Shown one piece after another: positions 1-7,062 of a DNA stretch of 23,029 nt. How positions within the stretch are numbered: the first letter of the stretch is position 1; each line of letters starts with the position of its first letter. Made by a program: the position numbers and the translations under genes. Where the stretch lies: assembly GCA_964490005.1 (NCBI GenBank), contig CAZBBB010000043.1:1-23029 (forward strand), written 5' to 3'. The notes beneath the pieces are model-generated. The model was not told the DNA's origin. It made no database searches and saw only the letters and a list, made by a program, of their open reading frames with translations. The stretch is from CAZBBB01 sp964490005. Lineage in GTDB: Bacteria > Planctomycetota > B15-G4.

Positions 1-689
1 TCGGCGCGCGCGTGACGTCGCTGGCGCGCGAGGAGCGCGGCTGGCGCGTCGCCTGGCGGCAGGGGGGCAGCGAGCGCGAGGCGGGCGCGCCGCACGAGGC
101 GCGCGCCGAGCGGCTGGTGCTCGCGCTGCCGGCCGCCGCCACCGTGCGCCTGCTGCGCGAGGTGCTGCCGTCGGCCGCCGACCTGCTGGGTGCGATGGCG
201 TCCGAGTCGGTGGTCTGCGTCGCGCACGGCTGGCGCCGGCAGGACGTCGAGCACCCGCTCGACGGCTTCGGCTACCTCGTGCCCTCGGTCGAGCGGCGCC
301 TGCACCTGGGCACGCTGTTCAGTTCCTCGATCGCGCCCGGCGCCGCGCCCAACGGCCACGTGCTGCTGCGCACGCTGCTCGGCGGCGCGCGCCGTCCGCG
401 CCAGATCGACTGGCCCGATGAAGAGCTGTCGGCCGAGATCGCGCACGGCGTGGCGCCGCTGCTGGGGGCGCGCGGGCAGCCGGTCTTCACCGCGATCGTG
501 CGCTGGCGCGCCGTGCTGCCGCGCTACGACCTCGCGCATCCCGAGCGCCTGGCGCGCCTCGACGCGCTGCAGGCCGCCACGCCCGGCCTCTCGCTGCTCG
601 GCAACTGGGAGCGCGGTCTCTCGGTGCCTTCGCTCGTCGAACGCGCCCGCGCGCTGGCGCGGCGCCACGAGGCGCCGCTCAGCGGCTGA
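1..689 (+). CDS. hemG: Protoporphyrinogen oxidase, 3' part only (5' end outside window)
   Basis: C-terminal part of the FAD-dependent, HemY/HemG-type protoporphyrinogen oxidase, which oxidises protoporphyrinogen to protoporphyrin IX late in heme synthesis. The frame is open from the first complete codon at base 3, so the GTG at 12 is not the real start and the FAD-binding N-terminus lies upstream. Family hallmarks visible in order are VLALPAAA (amine-oxidase fold), a GFGYLVP segment, HLGTLFSSS, LLRTLLGGARRP, RWRAVLPRYDLAHP and the C-terminal GNWERGLSVPSLVERA, where the usual motif is GN-x-GvSv. About 228 residues of an expected 450-470 are present. It ends convergently with crcB, the two coding regions sharing 11 bases. 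The family call is firm. Whether the locus is named hemG or hemY is a naming matter. Confidence 0.9.
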   Translation, partial: GARVTSLAREERGWRVAWRQGGSEREAGAPHEARAERLVLALPAAATVRLLREVLPSAADLLGAMASESVVCVAHGWRRQDVEHPLDGFGYLVPSVERRLHLGTLFSSSIAPGAAPNGHVLLRTLLGGARRPRQIDWPDEELSAEIAHGVAPLLGARGQPVFTAIVRWRAVLPRYDLAHPERLARLDALQAATPGLSLLGNWERGLSVPSLVERARALARRHEAPLSG

Positions 690-1089
690 CCGACGCGCCG
701 CCCGCGACGAGCCAGCCGGCCCACGCTCCGCCCAGGCAGGCGAGGTTCGTGGCGAGGATGTAGGCCAGCGCGCGCGCGGTCTGGCCCGAGGCGAACAATC
801 CCAGCGCGTCCCAGGCGAAGGCCGAGTAGGTGGTGAAGCCGCCGAGCAGGCCGACGACGAGCAGCAGGCGGGCGTTCTCGCGCGAGGTCTCGTCGCGCAG
901 CGCCGCGAGCGGCGCGCTGCCGGCCAGCGCGGCGCCGAGCGCGCCGAGGACGAGGCAGCCGAGCAGGTTGACCGCGAGCGTGCCCCACGGGAAGCCGGCC
1001 CCGGCCGCGCGCTGCGTCGCGCCCGCGACGAGGTGACGCAGCACGGCGCCGCCGCCGCCGCCGAGCGCGACGAGCAGCAGCGCCTTCAC
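679..1089 (-). CDS. crcB: CrcB/Fluc fluoride ion channel
   Basis: A 136-residue, four-helix membrane protein of the CrcB/Fluc family, small dual-topology channels that export fluoride from the cytoplasm. Visible signatures are the N-terminal glycine-rich helix with AVLRH (Arg18), the PWGTLAVNLLG helix with the conserved Asn41, and GGFTTYSAFAWD at residues 83-94, which carries the Phe/Tyr-box and the helix-breaking TTxS. The length is normal for the family. The start is GTG at 1089 with no obvious Shine-Dalgarno sequence. Its 3' end overlaps the opposite-strand hemG by 11 bases, and its 5' end is 47 bases from the divergent aquaporin gene. I looked for a fluoride riboswitch in that spacer and saw none. 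Only one crcB copy is visible, which fits a homodimeric channel. Confidence 0.9.
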   Translation of the reverse strand: MKALLLVALGGGGGAVLRHLVAGATQRAAGAGFPWGTLAVNLLGCLVLGALGAALAGSAPLAALRDETSRENARLLLVVGLLGGFTTYSAFAWDALGLFASGQTARALAYILATNLACLGGAWAGWLVAGGASVSR

Positions 1090-1136
1090 GGAGAGTTCAC
1101 GCGGCAGAGACTCGACGCGGGGCGCACGGCCGCCGC

Positions 1137-1883
1137 ATGATAGCCGTGATGGCCGGCTCTTCGACGCCTCCCGTGCCAGGCCCCGCCGCGCCGGCCGCGC
1201 GCACGCCCTTCGGCCTGCTGCTGGCCGAAGGCGGCGGCACTTTCGCGCTGGTCTTCGCCGGCACGGGCGCGATCGTCGTCGACGACGTCTCGGGCGGCGC
1301 CCTGGGTCACGTCGGCGTCTCGCTCGTGTTCGGACTGGTCGTCTTCGCGGTCATCCAGGCCATCGGCGGCATCTCGGGCGCGCACATCAATCCGGCCGTC
1401 ACGCTGGGCTTCGTGGCCGCCGGCCGCATGCCGGCCGCGCGCGCGCTGCGCTACGTCGGTGCGCAGCTGCTCGGCGCGCTCGCCGCCTCGGCCCTGCTCG
1501 CGGCCTGCTTCGCCGAGCACGCCACGCTCGGCGCCACGCTGCCGGCCGCGGGGCGGCTGCTGCCGGCCGCGCTGTTCGAAGTCGTGTGCACGGCGCTGCT
1601 CATGCTCGTGATCCTGCGCGTCTCGTCGGGGGCGCGCGAGGTGGGGCTGCTCGCGGGCGCCGCCATCGGCGCGACGGTCGCGCTCGCGGCGCTCTTCGCC
1701 GGCCCGATCAGCGGCGCCTCGATGAACCCGGCGCGCTCGCTGGCGCCGGCGCTGCTCTCGGGGCGCTTCGAGCACCTGTGGATCTACCTCGCGCTCACGA
1801 CGCTCGGCGCGCTGCTCGCGGTGCCCCTGTGCCGCGCGCTCGGCGGCGGCGCGTGCTGCGGCCCGGACGAGGCCTGCGCGTGA
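1137..1883 (+). CDS. Aquaporin/aquaglyceroporin-family channel (probable arsenite conduit)
   Basis: A 248-residue major intrinsic protein with six predicted helices. Both signature loops are intact: SGAHINPAVTLG (NPA at 85-87) and SGASMNPARSLAPA (NPAR at 197-200). Aligned by spacing to E. coli AqpZ, the selectivity filter is Phe65, Ala185, Ala194 and Arg200, so the water-specific His (AqpZ His174) is Ala here and the pore should be wider. The C-terminus ends in an unusual Cys-rich tail (Cys240, Cys241, Cys247). The stop overlaps the start of arsC as GTGA, implying translational coupling. In Sinorhizobium meliloti the aquaglyceroporin AqpS works with ArsC by letting arsenite leave the cell, and I infer the same role here. 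The start could be the ATG at 1137 or the in-frame ATG at 1149. Family certain; substrate inferred. Confidence 0.88.
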   Translation: MIAVMAGSSTPPVPGPAAPAARTPFGLLLAEGGGTFALVFAGTGAIVVDDVSGGALGHVGVSLVFGLVVFAVIQAIGGISGAHINPAVTLGFVAAGRMPAARALRYVGAQLLGALAASALLAACFAEHATLGATLPAAGRLLPAALFEVVCTALLMLVILRVSSGAREVGLLAGAAIGATVALAALFAGPISGASMNPARSLAPALLSGRFEHLWIYLALTTLGALLAVPLCRALGGGACCGPDEACA

Positions 1884-2299
1884 ACGTGCCGCGCCTGCTC
1901 TTCGTGTGCGTCGAGAACTCCTGCCGCAGCCAGATGGCGCAGGGTTGGGCGCGGCATCTGGGCGGGACGCGCGTCGCGGCCTACAGCGCGGGCAGCCGTC
2001 CGTCGGGCGTGGTGAATCCGCTCGCGCTGTCGAGCATGGCCGCCATCGGCTGCGACCTCGCCGGGCAGAGCAGCCGCTCGATCGAGGAGGTCGTGGCCGA
2101 GGCGGGGCCCGCGCCCTTCGACGCGGTCGTCACGATGGGTTGCGGCGACGCCTGCCCGTGGGTCGCCGCGGTGCGGCACCTCGACTGGGCGCTGCCCGAC
2201 CCCAAGCACCTGCCGCCCGCCGAGTTCGCGGCGATCCGCGACGAGATCGGCGCGCGCGTCGCCGCGCTGCTCACCGAGCTGGGCGTCGCGACCGACTGA
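1880..2299 (+). CDS. arsC: Arsenate reductase ArsC, low-molecular-weight phosphatase type
   Basis: A 139-residue cytoplasmic enzyme of the low-molecular-weight tyrosine-phosphatase fold that reduces arsenate to arsenite. The P-loop CVENSCR (Cys10 to Arg16, CX5R) provides the nucleophilic cysteine. MGCGDACP places the two shuttle cysteines at Cys88 and Cys92, in the short-spaced form seen in actinobacterial-type enzymes, and LPDP (Asp107) supplies the general acid. The cysteine set matches the thioredoxin/mycoredoxin-linked class; which reductant is used cannot be told from sequence. The start is GTG at 1880, overlapping the aquaporin stop as GTGA. That choice gives the normal family length and begins directly at the first beta strand. 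No arsR, arsB or acr3 lies beside it, so the aquaporin is the only candidate exit route in view. Confidence 0.92.
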   Translation: MNVPRLLFVCVENSCRSQMAQGWARHLGGTRVAAYSAGSRPSGVVNPLALSSMAAIGCDLAGQSSRSIEEVVAEAGPAPFDAVVTMGCGDACPWVAAVRHLDWALPDPKHLPPAEFAAIRDEIGARVAALLTELGVATD

Positions 2300-2307
2300 G
2301 GGACGTC

Positions 2308-2322
2308 GGCCCCGTCGGGGCC
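2308..2322. terminator. G/C-only triloop hairpin between convergent genes
   Basis: GGCCCC-GTC-GGGGCC forms a perfect 6-bp stem with a 3-base loop between the stop of arsC (2299) and the stop of the convergent LiaF-like gene (2349). No T-run follows on either strand, so it is not a classical intrinsic terminator. It may end transcription in both directions or protect 3' ends. The structure is seen; the function is inferred from position. Confidence 0.45.
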
Positions 2323-2348
2323 AGGGCGCGCCGGCCGCCCTCGCGCGC

Positions 2349-3089
2349 TCAGTCGATCTCGACGCTGGCGAAGAGCACCAGGCCCGAGAGCAGCAGGCGT
2401 CCGTCGGGCGGGCCGGCGGGCGGTGCGTTGGCGCGGATCTCGACGCTGCCGAAGATCGGCACGCAGCGGCTCTCGACGACCCAGCCCGGCGGCACCTTGA
2501 TCTCGATGCTCCCGAACACCGGGTAGACCTCGAGCGTCACCGTCTCGGTCGCGAGCTGCGCGGTCGAGAGGTCGTACTCGATGCTGGCGAAGACCGGCGC
2601 GACCCAGCCGCCCGCGAAGCTCGTGGAGCCGAGCTTGCGTTCGTCGCTGGCGAAGACCAGCAGCTGGTCGAGCACCGAACTGCCTTCGGGCGCGGGCGCC
2701 GCGGCGTCCGCCTCCCGCCGTCGCCGCCGCAGCAGCACGATGCCGCCCACCAGCAGCAGCACCGGCAGCACCGCGAGCAGGACCTTGCCCGCAAAACCCA
2801 GCACGCGCAGCACGATCGTCACCGGCAGCAGCAGCAGGTACGACTCGCCGCTGAGGTTGAGCAGCAGCGTGGCCTGCAGGATCACGCCGAGGCCGGCGAC
2901 CGTCACCGAGACCACGCGGCTGCCGCGCTGCGTGTTGCGCCAGCCGCGGATGCCGAGCAGCACCAGCAGCATGGGCCAGAAGACCCACGGCGGGGGCAGC
3001 AGGCCGATCGCGTGCAGCAGCCACAGCGCGCCGAGGAGGACCATGCCGGTGCCGAGCAGCATGGTGGGAGTGCGCGGCGCGTCATGCAC
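2349..3089 (-). CDS. LiaF-like membrane protein with beta-repeat C-terminal domain
   Basis: A 246-residue protein with an N-terminal membrane half (about five hydrophobic segments within residues 10-120) that ends in a basic RRRRR stop-transfer stretch at 121-125, followed by a soluble C-terminal half. The soluble half carries a recurring F(A/G)S(I/V)E motif: an imperfect VFAS at 145, then VFASIE at 166, VFGSIE at 191, IFGSVE at 212 and LFASVE at 239. These are regular beta rungs like those of the LiaF / cell-wall-active-antibiotics-response C-terminal domain. In Firmicutes LiaF restrains the LiaSR envelope-stress system, but no sensor kinase or regulator is adjacent here, so that role should not be transferred. 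Start is GTG at 3089; ATG at 3062 is an alternative. A 124-base spacer separates it from the divergent LOG gene. Confidence 0.7.
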   Translation of the reverse strand: MHDAPRTPTMLLGTGMVLLGALWLLHAIGLLPPPWVFWPMLLVLLGIRGWRNTQRGSRVVSVTVAGLGVILQATLLLNLSGESYLLLLPVTIVLRVLGFAGKVLLAVLPVLLLVGGIVLLRRRRREADAAAPAPEGSSVLDQLLVFASDERKLGSTSFAGGWVAPVFASIEYDLSTAQLATETVTLEVYPVFGSIEIKVPPGWVVESRCVPIFGSVEIRANAPPAGPPDGRLLLSGLVLFASVEID

Positions 3090-3213
3090 GGGCGGGTCGG
3101 GCTCCTGGACCGGGCTGCGGGACGGCGCGTTGTTGGCAATGGCGCGCCCCGCGTTTCAGCCGCTCCCGCGACGAGGGGAGGCGCCGACGGCCCGCGCATG
3201 GCAGCATGGGGCC

Positions 3214-3801
3214 ATGGAGATTCGCAAGGTCTGCGTGTTCTGCGGCAGCAATGCCGGCAAGGACCCGGTGTATCGCGCGGCCGCCGTGGCCCTGGGCCGC
3301 GCGCTCGTCCGCCGCGGGCAGGCGCTCGTCTACGGCGGGGGCAGCGTCGGCCTGATGGGCGTGCTCGCCGACACGGTGCTCGAGGGCGGCGGCGACGTCA
3401 CCGGCATCATCCCCGAGGCGCTCGCGACCAAGGAGGTCGTGCACACCGGCGTCTCGCGCACGATCCTCGTGCCCGACATGCACACCCGCAAGGCGAAGAT
3501 GGCCGAGCTGGCCGAGGCCTTCGTGGCCATGCCCGGCGGCTACGGCACGCTCGAGGAGCTGTTCGAGGTCGTCACCTGGGCGCAGCTCGGCCTGCACGCC
3601 AAGCCCGTCGGCCTGCTCAACCCCGCCGGCTACTTCGACGGCCTGCTCGAGTGCATCGACTCGGCGGTCGTCGAGGGCTTCATCCGGCCCGAGCATCGGC
3701 GGCTGCTGGTGACCGGCGTCGAGCCCGACGCGCTGCTCGACGGCCTCGCGCGCCACGAGATGCCCGACGTCGAGAAGTGGATCCGCAGCGGGCAGACCTG
3801 A
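3214..3801 (+). CDS. LOG-family phosphoribohydrolase (TIGR00730 Rossmann-fold protein)
   Basis: A 195-residue cytoplasmic enzyme of the LOG (Lonely Guy) family, often mis-annotated as lysine decarboxylase. Members hydrolyse nucleoside 5'-monophosphates, including cytokinin riboside monophosphates, to base and ribose 5-phosphate. The diagnostic motifs are VCVFCGSNAG at the N-terminus, YGGGSVGLMG at 40-49, RKAKM at 92-97 and PGGYGTLEE at 107-115, with its catalytic and substrate-binding Glu residues. The length is typical of the short LOG class. The ATG at 3214 is chosen because the core fold begins immediately after it; upstream in-frame sequence is not conserved-looking. It is divergent from the LiaF-like gene and convergent with the DinB gene. 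Substrate preference (AMP-like or cytokinin) cannot be read from sequence. Confidence 0.88.
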   Translation: MEIRKVCVFCGSNAGKDPVYRAAAVALGRALVRRGQALVYGGGSVGLMGVLADTVLEGGGDVTGIIPEALATKEVVHTGVSRTILVPDMHTRKAKMAELAEAFVAMPGGYGTLEELFEVVTWAQLGLHAKPVGLLNPAGYFDGLLECIDSAVVEGFIRPEHRRLLVTGVEPDALLDGLARHEMPDVEKWIRSGQT

Positions 3802-3816
3802 GGCGCGCGCCGCGCC
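3802..3816. terminator. G/C-only triloop hairpin between convergent genes
   Basis: GGCGCG-CGC-CGCGCC, a perfect 6-bp stem with a triloop, starts one base after the stop of the LOG gene and lies 15 bases before the end of the convergent DinB gene. No T-run follows. It has nearly the same stem and loop as the element at 5848-5862, which strengthens the case for a functional 3'-end structure, although self-pairing is easy in such GC-rich DNA. Confidence 0.4.
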
Positions 3817-3830
3817 GCGCGACGACCCGC

Positions 3831-4307
3831 TCAGATGAGCCCGGGCTTGCCCTGCAGCCGGCGCAGCAGGCCGATCTGCCCGAGGTGGTAGGTCTCGTGG
3901 AAGTGCAGGAAGTGCACGCCGCCCGCGACGGTGCTGCTGCCGTCGGGGAACTTGCGGAAGGGCGCGCCGACGTGCTCCTCGTCGAGGCCCGCGAGGTAGC
4001 GCCGCAGGTGCTCGCCGTTCTTGAGGAAGGCCTCGCGCAGCAGCTCGGGCGCGATGTCGTCGCCCTGCGGCGTCGGCGGGCAGTTCTGCCCGAAGTGCTG
4101 CTCCCATTCGGCCGTGTCGGCGATCTGGCCGAGCAGGCGCAGCGCCCAGCGGCGCGTGCTCGCGAGGTGCCCGAGCAGCCACTGCGCGTGGTTGGCCTGC
4201 CCGTGGCGCGCCAACCAGTCGGCCTCGGTGAAACCCGTCGTGATCTGGTCGAGGAAGCGGTCGTTGAACGCGAAGCGCTCGGCGAGCGCGGCCAGCGGTG
4301 CAGACAT
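3831..4307 (-). CDS. DinB-fold (DinB/YfiT-like) putative metal-dependent protein
   Basis: A 158-residue protein with the four-helix DinB fold. The metal-binding histidines expected for the family are visible: LLGHL (His47) and HETYH at 137-141 (His137 and His141), followed by the usual LGQIGLLRR helix. Family members include thiol-dependent transferases such as bacillithiol S-transferase and many proteins of unknown role; no specific substrate can be named. The ATG at 4307 is preceded by GGAGG about 8 bases upstream, which fixes the start although the frame is open further upstream. The gene converges on the LOG gene. It stands alone on its strand, and the region back to 4489 holds no other gene. 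Confidence 0.82.
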   Translation of the reverse strand: MSAPLAALAERFAFNDRFLDQITTGFTEADWLARHGQANHAQWLLGHLASTRRWALRLLGQIADTAEWEQHFGQNCPPTPQGDDIAPELLREAFLKNGEHLRRYLAGLDEEHVGAPFRKFPDGSSTVAGGVHFLHFHETYHLGQIGLLRRLQGKPGLI

Positions 4308-4488
4308 GAGGCGGCCTCCGTCCCGGGTGCGGCGGCGCCGCCCGATGGCGCCGTGCCGAGGCGCATTCTCGCACAGCCGGGCGCGCGGTCGAGGCGTCGC
4401 TGTCGTGGAATTCGCCACGCGGGCGGGGCTGTCCGAACGGCGGCGGGCGCGGTAGCGTGACGCGCGACCCCGTTCCGGGAGGCCGACG

Positions 4489-5841
4489 ATGCCGTGCGCC
4501 ATCCTCGCGTGCCTGCTGCTGGTGGCGGGCGGCTCGACGCTGCCCGACGAGTCGAGCGTCGTGGCCACCGACGTCGGCCTGTACCTGGTGAAGAAGGGGC
4601 AGGTCGCGCAGGCGGTCTTCACGCCCGCCGACCTCGGGCTGAGCGCCTTCGTCGAGCCGAGCGTGACCTGGCTGGCGGGCACGGACACGTTCATCCTCAC
4701 CAGCCGCGGCGACGCCTTCACCGGACGCATCTGGCGCATCCACGTCTCGGCGGCGGGCGTCGGCAGCGCGACCAACCTCACGCCCTCGGTGCCCGACGCG
4801 CTCGGTCGCGACTTCGCCGACGCCGACTACGCGATCGGCCTCGACACGCTGTTCGTGCTGTGCCGCAACGAGGGCCTGCTGTGGGCCTGGAAGGCGCCGG
4901 CGAGCAGCGCGGCCGACACGGCCGTCGCCTGGGCCGCGTTCACGCCCGGCGAGCCGGTCTCGCTGGCCGTGAACGGCGCCACGTCGCCCTTCGGCATCGT
5001 CGTGAGCCAGCGCACCGAGCCGGTGCTGCGCGTGACCAAGGCCGGAGCGAGCGTGCTCAGCGCGAGCTTCACGCCGCCGCAGGTGGCCTGCAACGGCGCG
5101 ACCGGCGAGTGGTACGCGGCCGACCCCGCGACCGGCTTCGTCGGCGTGCCGTCGGGCGGCGCGGGCATCAACTTCAACGCGACGGGTTTCTGCGGAGCGC
5201 CCGCCAAGCAGCCCGTCGACGTGGCCTGGGACGCGGTCGCGCGGCGCGCCGTGGCGCTCGGCGGCGACGGGGCCGGCTGCATCGACGGCGCCGCGCCGAC
5301 GGGTCCCAACCACGTCGTGCGGCTGCCGCTCACCGCCGGCGGCGGGCCGCCGAACAACAAGCCGGTGCTGCTCACCTTCGCCGGCGGCTCGGGCATCGAC
5401 GGCGTCGACGGCGATCTGGCCTACGTGCGGCACGGCGGCGGCGATCTGACCTGGTTCGGCGCGGCGGGCGTCTCGGGCGCGGCTCTGTCGCCATCGATGG
5501 ATGCCGCGGCCGCGACCTACGGCGGCGCGGCGGCCATCGACAAACCCTGGACGCTGAGCGCGAGAGACGCGCCGCCGAGCGCGACCGCGTACCTGGTGAT
5601 CGGCTTTCTGCCGCTCTCGCTGCCCGTGCAGGGGCAGCTGCTCGTGCCCTGGCCGCAGTTCCTGATCCCGGCGGCGAGCGACGGCGCGGGCGACGTCGCG
5701 CTCACGCTGCCGATCCCGGCTGCGGCCGAACTCGTCGGAAAGCTGCTCTACGCGCAGTGGTGGTTCGACGACACGACCACGCCCGCGGGCGGGGACGTCG
5801 TGAGCACGCAGACGGCGATCTGCGCGATCGGCGTGAAGTAG
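4489..5841 (+). CDS. Exported protein of unknown function, propeller-like, with shared C-terminal domain
   Basis: A 450-residue protein with a short hydrophobic N-terminus (CAILACLLLVAGG) that looks like a signal peptide, though it lacks the usual basic N-region. The body consists of short beta-strand segments with recurring Gly/Asp/Trp positions (for example SVTWLAGTDTFILTS and LDTLFVLCRNEGLLWAW), suggesting a beta-propeller; no catalytic motif is visible. From about residue 355 there is a distinct beta-rich domain (LPVQGQLLVPWP, then LPIPAAAELVGKLLYAQWW) that resembles the end of the 543-residue protein at 21119-22750 and, from memory, a domain common on planctomycete exported proteins. ATG 4489 has GGGAGG 8 bases upstream. 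It converges on the aminotransferase gene. Function unknown; an extracellular or cell-surface location is inferred. Confidence 0.7.
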   Translation: MPCAILACLLLVAGGSTLPDESSVVATDVGLYLVKKGQVAQAVFTPADLGLSAFVEPSVTWLAGTDTFILTSRGDAFTGRIWRIHVSAAGVGSATNLTPSVPDALGRDFADADYAIGLDTLFVLCRNEGLLWAWKAPASSAADTAVAWAAFTPGEPVSLAVNGATSPFGIVVSQRTEPVLRVTKAGASVLSASFTPPQVACNGATGEWYAADPATGFVGVPSGGAGINFNATGFCGAPAKQPVDVAWDAVARRAVALGGDGAGCIDGAAPTGPNHVVRLPLTAGGGPPNNKPVLLTFAGGSGIDGVDGDLAYVRHGGGDLTWFGAAGVSGAALSPSMDAAAATYGGAAAIDKPWTLSARDAPPSATAYLVIGFLPLSLPVQGQLLVPWPQFLIPAASDGAGDVALTLPIPAAAELVGKLLYAQWWFDDTTTPAGGDVVSTQTAICAIGVK

Positions 5842-5847
5842 CGGACC

Positions 5848-5862
5848 GGCGCGCGACGCGCC
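5848..5862. terminator. G/C-only triloop hairpin between convergent genes
   Basis: GGCGCG-CGA-CGCGCC, a perfect 6-bp stem with a triloop, fills most of the 22-base gap between the stop at 5841 and the opposite-strand stop at 5864. Its stem is the same as at 3802-3816. No T-run is present on either side. Confidence 0.45.
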
Positions 5863-5863
5863 C

Positions 5864-6970
5864 TCAGGCGCCGACCTGCGCCTTCAGGCCGATCTTCTTC
5901 AGCAGGCCGTCGGTGAGCGTCAGCAGCTCGCCCACGCACTGCGGCGTGTGGTCGCCCATGTGGCCGATGCGCCAGTGGGTGTCCTTGGTCTTGCCGTAGC
6001 CGCCGGTGATGAAGTAGCCCGCGGCCTTGTAGCCCTTGACCAGCTCGGCCATGACGAAGCGGCCGTCGCAGCCGATGCTCGTGACCGAGGGGCTGCGCGC
6101 GCCGGGCTCGGCCAGGATCGAGAAGCCGTGGCCGGCGGCCCAGTCGAGCACCTGCTGCTGCATCGCCAGGTGCCGGGCGAAGCGCGCCTCGAAGCCGCCC
6201 TCGGCGAGGATGTCGCGCAGCTGCGTGCGCAGCGCCTGCATCACCGGGATGGCCGGCGTCGTGGAGGTCATGCCCTTCTCGTTCTGGAATTCGAGCGCCT
6301 CGAGGAAGTCGTTCGTGTAGCCGCGGCCGGGCACGGCGGCCATGCGCTCCTTGGCGCGCGCCGAGAGCGCGCCCAGCGCCAGGGCCGGCGGCAGCGCCCA
6401 GCACTTCTGCACGCCGCCGACGGCGACGTCGAGCCCGAGCTTGTCGAAATCGAGCCGCACGCCGCCGCCCGTCGAGGTGACGTCGACGCAGACCAGCGCC
6501 TCGGGCTGCAGTTCGCGCACGGCCCTGACGATGCCCGCCAGGTCGGAGAGCGCGCCCGTCGAGGTCTCGCAGTGCGTGATGAACACCGCGTCGAGCGGCC
6601 CGCCCTGCTTCAGCTCGGGGACGACGTCGTCGTAACCGAAGGCCCTGCCCCAGGGCAGCTCGGCCTTGCGCGCCGCGAGGCCGCAGGCCGTGCTCAGCTT
6701 GAACCACAGATCGGAGAAGTTGCCGTTCACCAGGTGCAGCACCTTGCGCCCGGGGCGGGTCACGCTGCGCGAGACGGCCTCCATCGCCGCCGTCGAGCTG
6801 CACGAGAGCACGACCGCGTCGCCGCGCGTGCCCAGCGCGTCGCGCACGCCGGGCAGCACCTCGGCCAGCAGCACCTTCATCTCCTCGCCGCGGTGCCCGA
6901 TCATCGGCGCGGCCTGCGCCTGCAGGATCTTCGGGCGGACGTGCGTGGGGCCGGGAATGAACAGCTTCAT
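5864..6970 (-). CDS. Class V PLP-dependent aminotransferase (alanine-glyoxylate/serine-pyruvate type; possible phosphoserine role)
   Basis: A 368-residue cytosolic fold-type I aminotransferase of the alanine-glyoxylate / serine-pyruvate / aspartate aminotransferase-like group. It opens with the family start FIPGPTHV, then has SSTAAMEA (PLP-phosphate site, about residues 58-65), HCETSTGAL at 133-141, VDVTSTGG with the PLP-pyridine Asp163, and GGVQKCWALPP with the Schiff-base Lys189. The length is normal. ATG 6970 is chosen because the conserved N-terminus follows directly. It is the last minus-strand gene after serB, proC and the Cys-rich exported protein, with a 92-base spacer holding a TACGAT hexamer. 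Enzymes of this group can act on glyoxylate, pyruvate or phosphohydroxypyruvate. Neighbouring serA and serB make phosphoserine aminotransferase a reasonable inference, not a demonstrated one. Confidence 0.85.
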   Translation of the reverse strand: MKLFIPGPTHVRPKILQAQAAPMIGHRGEEMKVLLAEVLPGVRDALGTRGDAVVLSCSSTAAMEAVSRSVTRPGRKVLHLVNGNFSDLWFKLSTACGLAARKAELPWGRAFGYDDVVPELKQGGPLDAVFITHCETSTGALSDLAGIVRAVRELQPEALVCVDVTSTGGGVRLDFDKLGLDVAVGGVQKCWALPPALALGALSARAKERMAAVPGRGYTNDFLEALEFQNEKGMTSTTPAIPVMQALRTQLRDILAEGGFEARFARHLAMQQQVLDWAAGHGFSILAEPGARSPSVTSIGCDGRFVMAELVKGYKAAGYFITGGYGKTKDTHWRIGHMGDHTPQCVGELLTLTDGLLKKIGLKAQVGA

Positions 6971-7013
6971 GCCGGAAGACAAGGGCGCGCTCCGATCGAC
7001 GTGGGAGCGGCCC

Positions 7014-7019
7014 ATCGTA
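7014..7019 (-). promoter_or_regulatory. Possible -10 element (TACGAT) of the aminotransferase gene
   Basis: TACGAT on the minus strand lies 43 bases upstream of the aminotransferase ATG, in the 92-base spacer. It fits a TAnnnT -10 hexamer and belongs to a set of TAnGAT words in 5' spacers of this window. No convincing -35 was found at 17 bases, so this is tentative. Confidence 0.3.
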
Positions 7020-7062
7020 CAAAGACGTGCGGCGCGGATCGCGCCGCCGCGCGGCGCCCGGC

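Noticed and set aside
1090..1136. Fluoride riboswitch upstream of crcB
   Set aside because: The 47-base divergent spacer is too short and shows none of the conserved pseudoknot segments.
3082..5433. 783-codon open frame on the minus strand
   Set aside because: Low-complexity Arg/Ala/Gly/His translation, and it runs antisense through the LOG and propeller-like genes and across the DinB gene in another frame. A shadow frame typical of very high GC.
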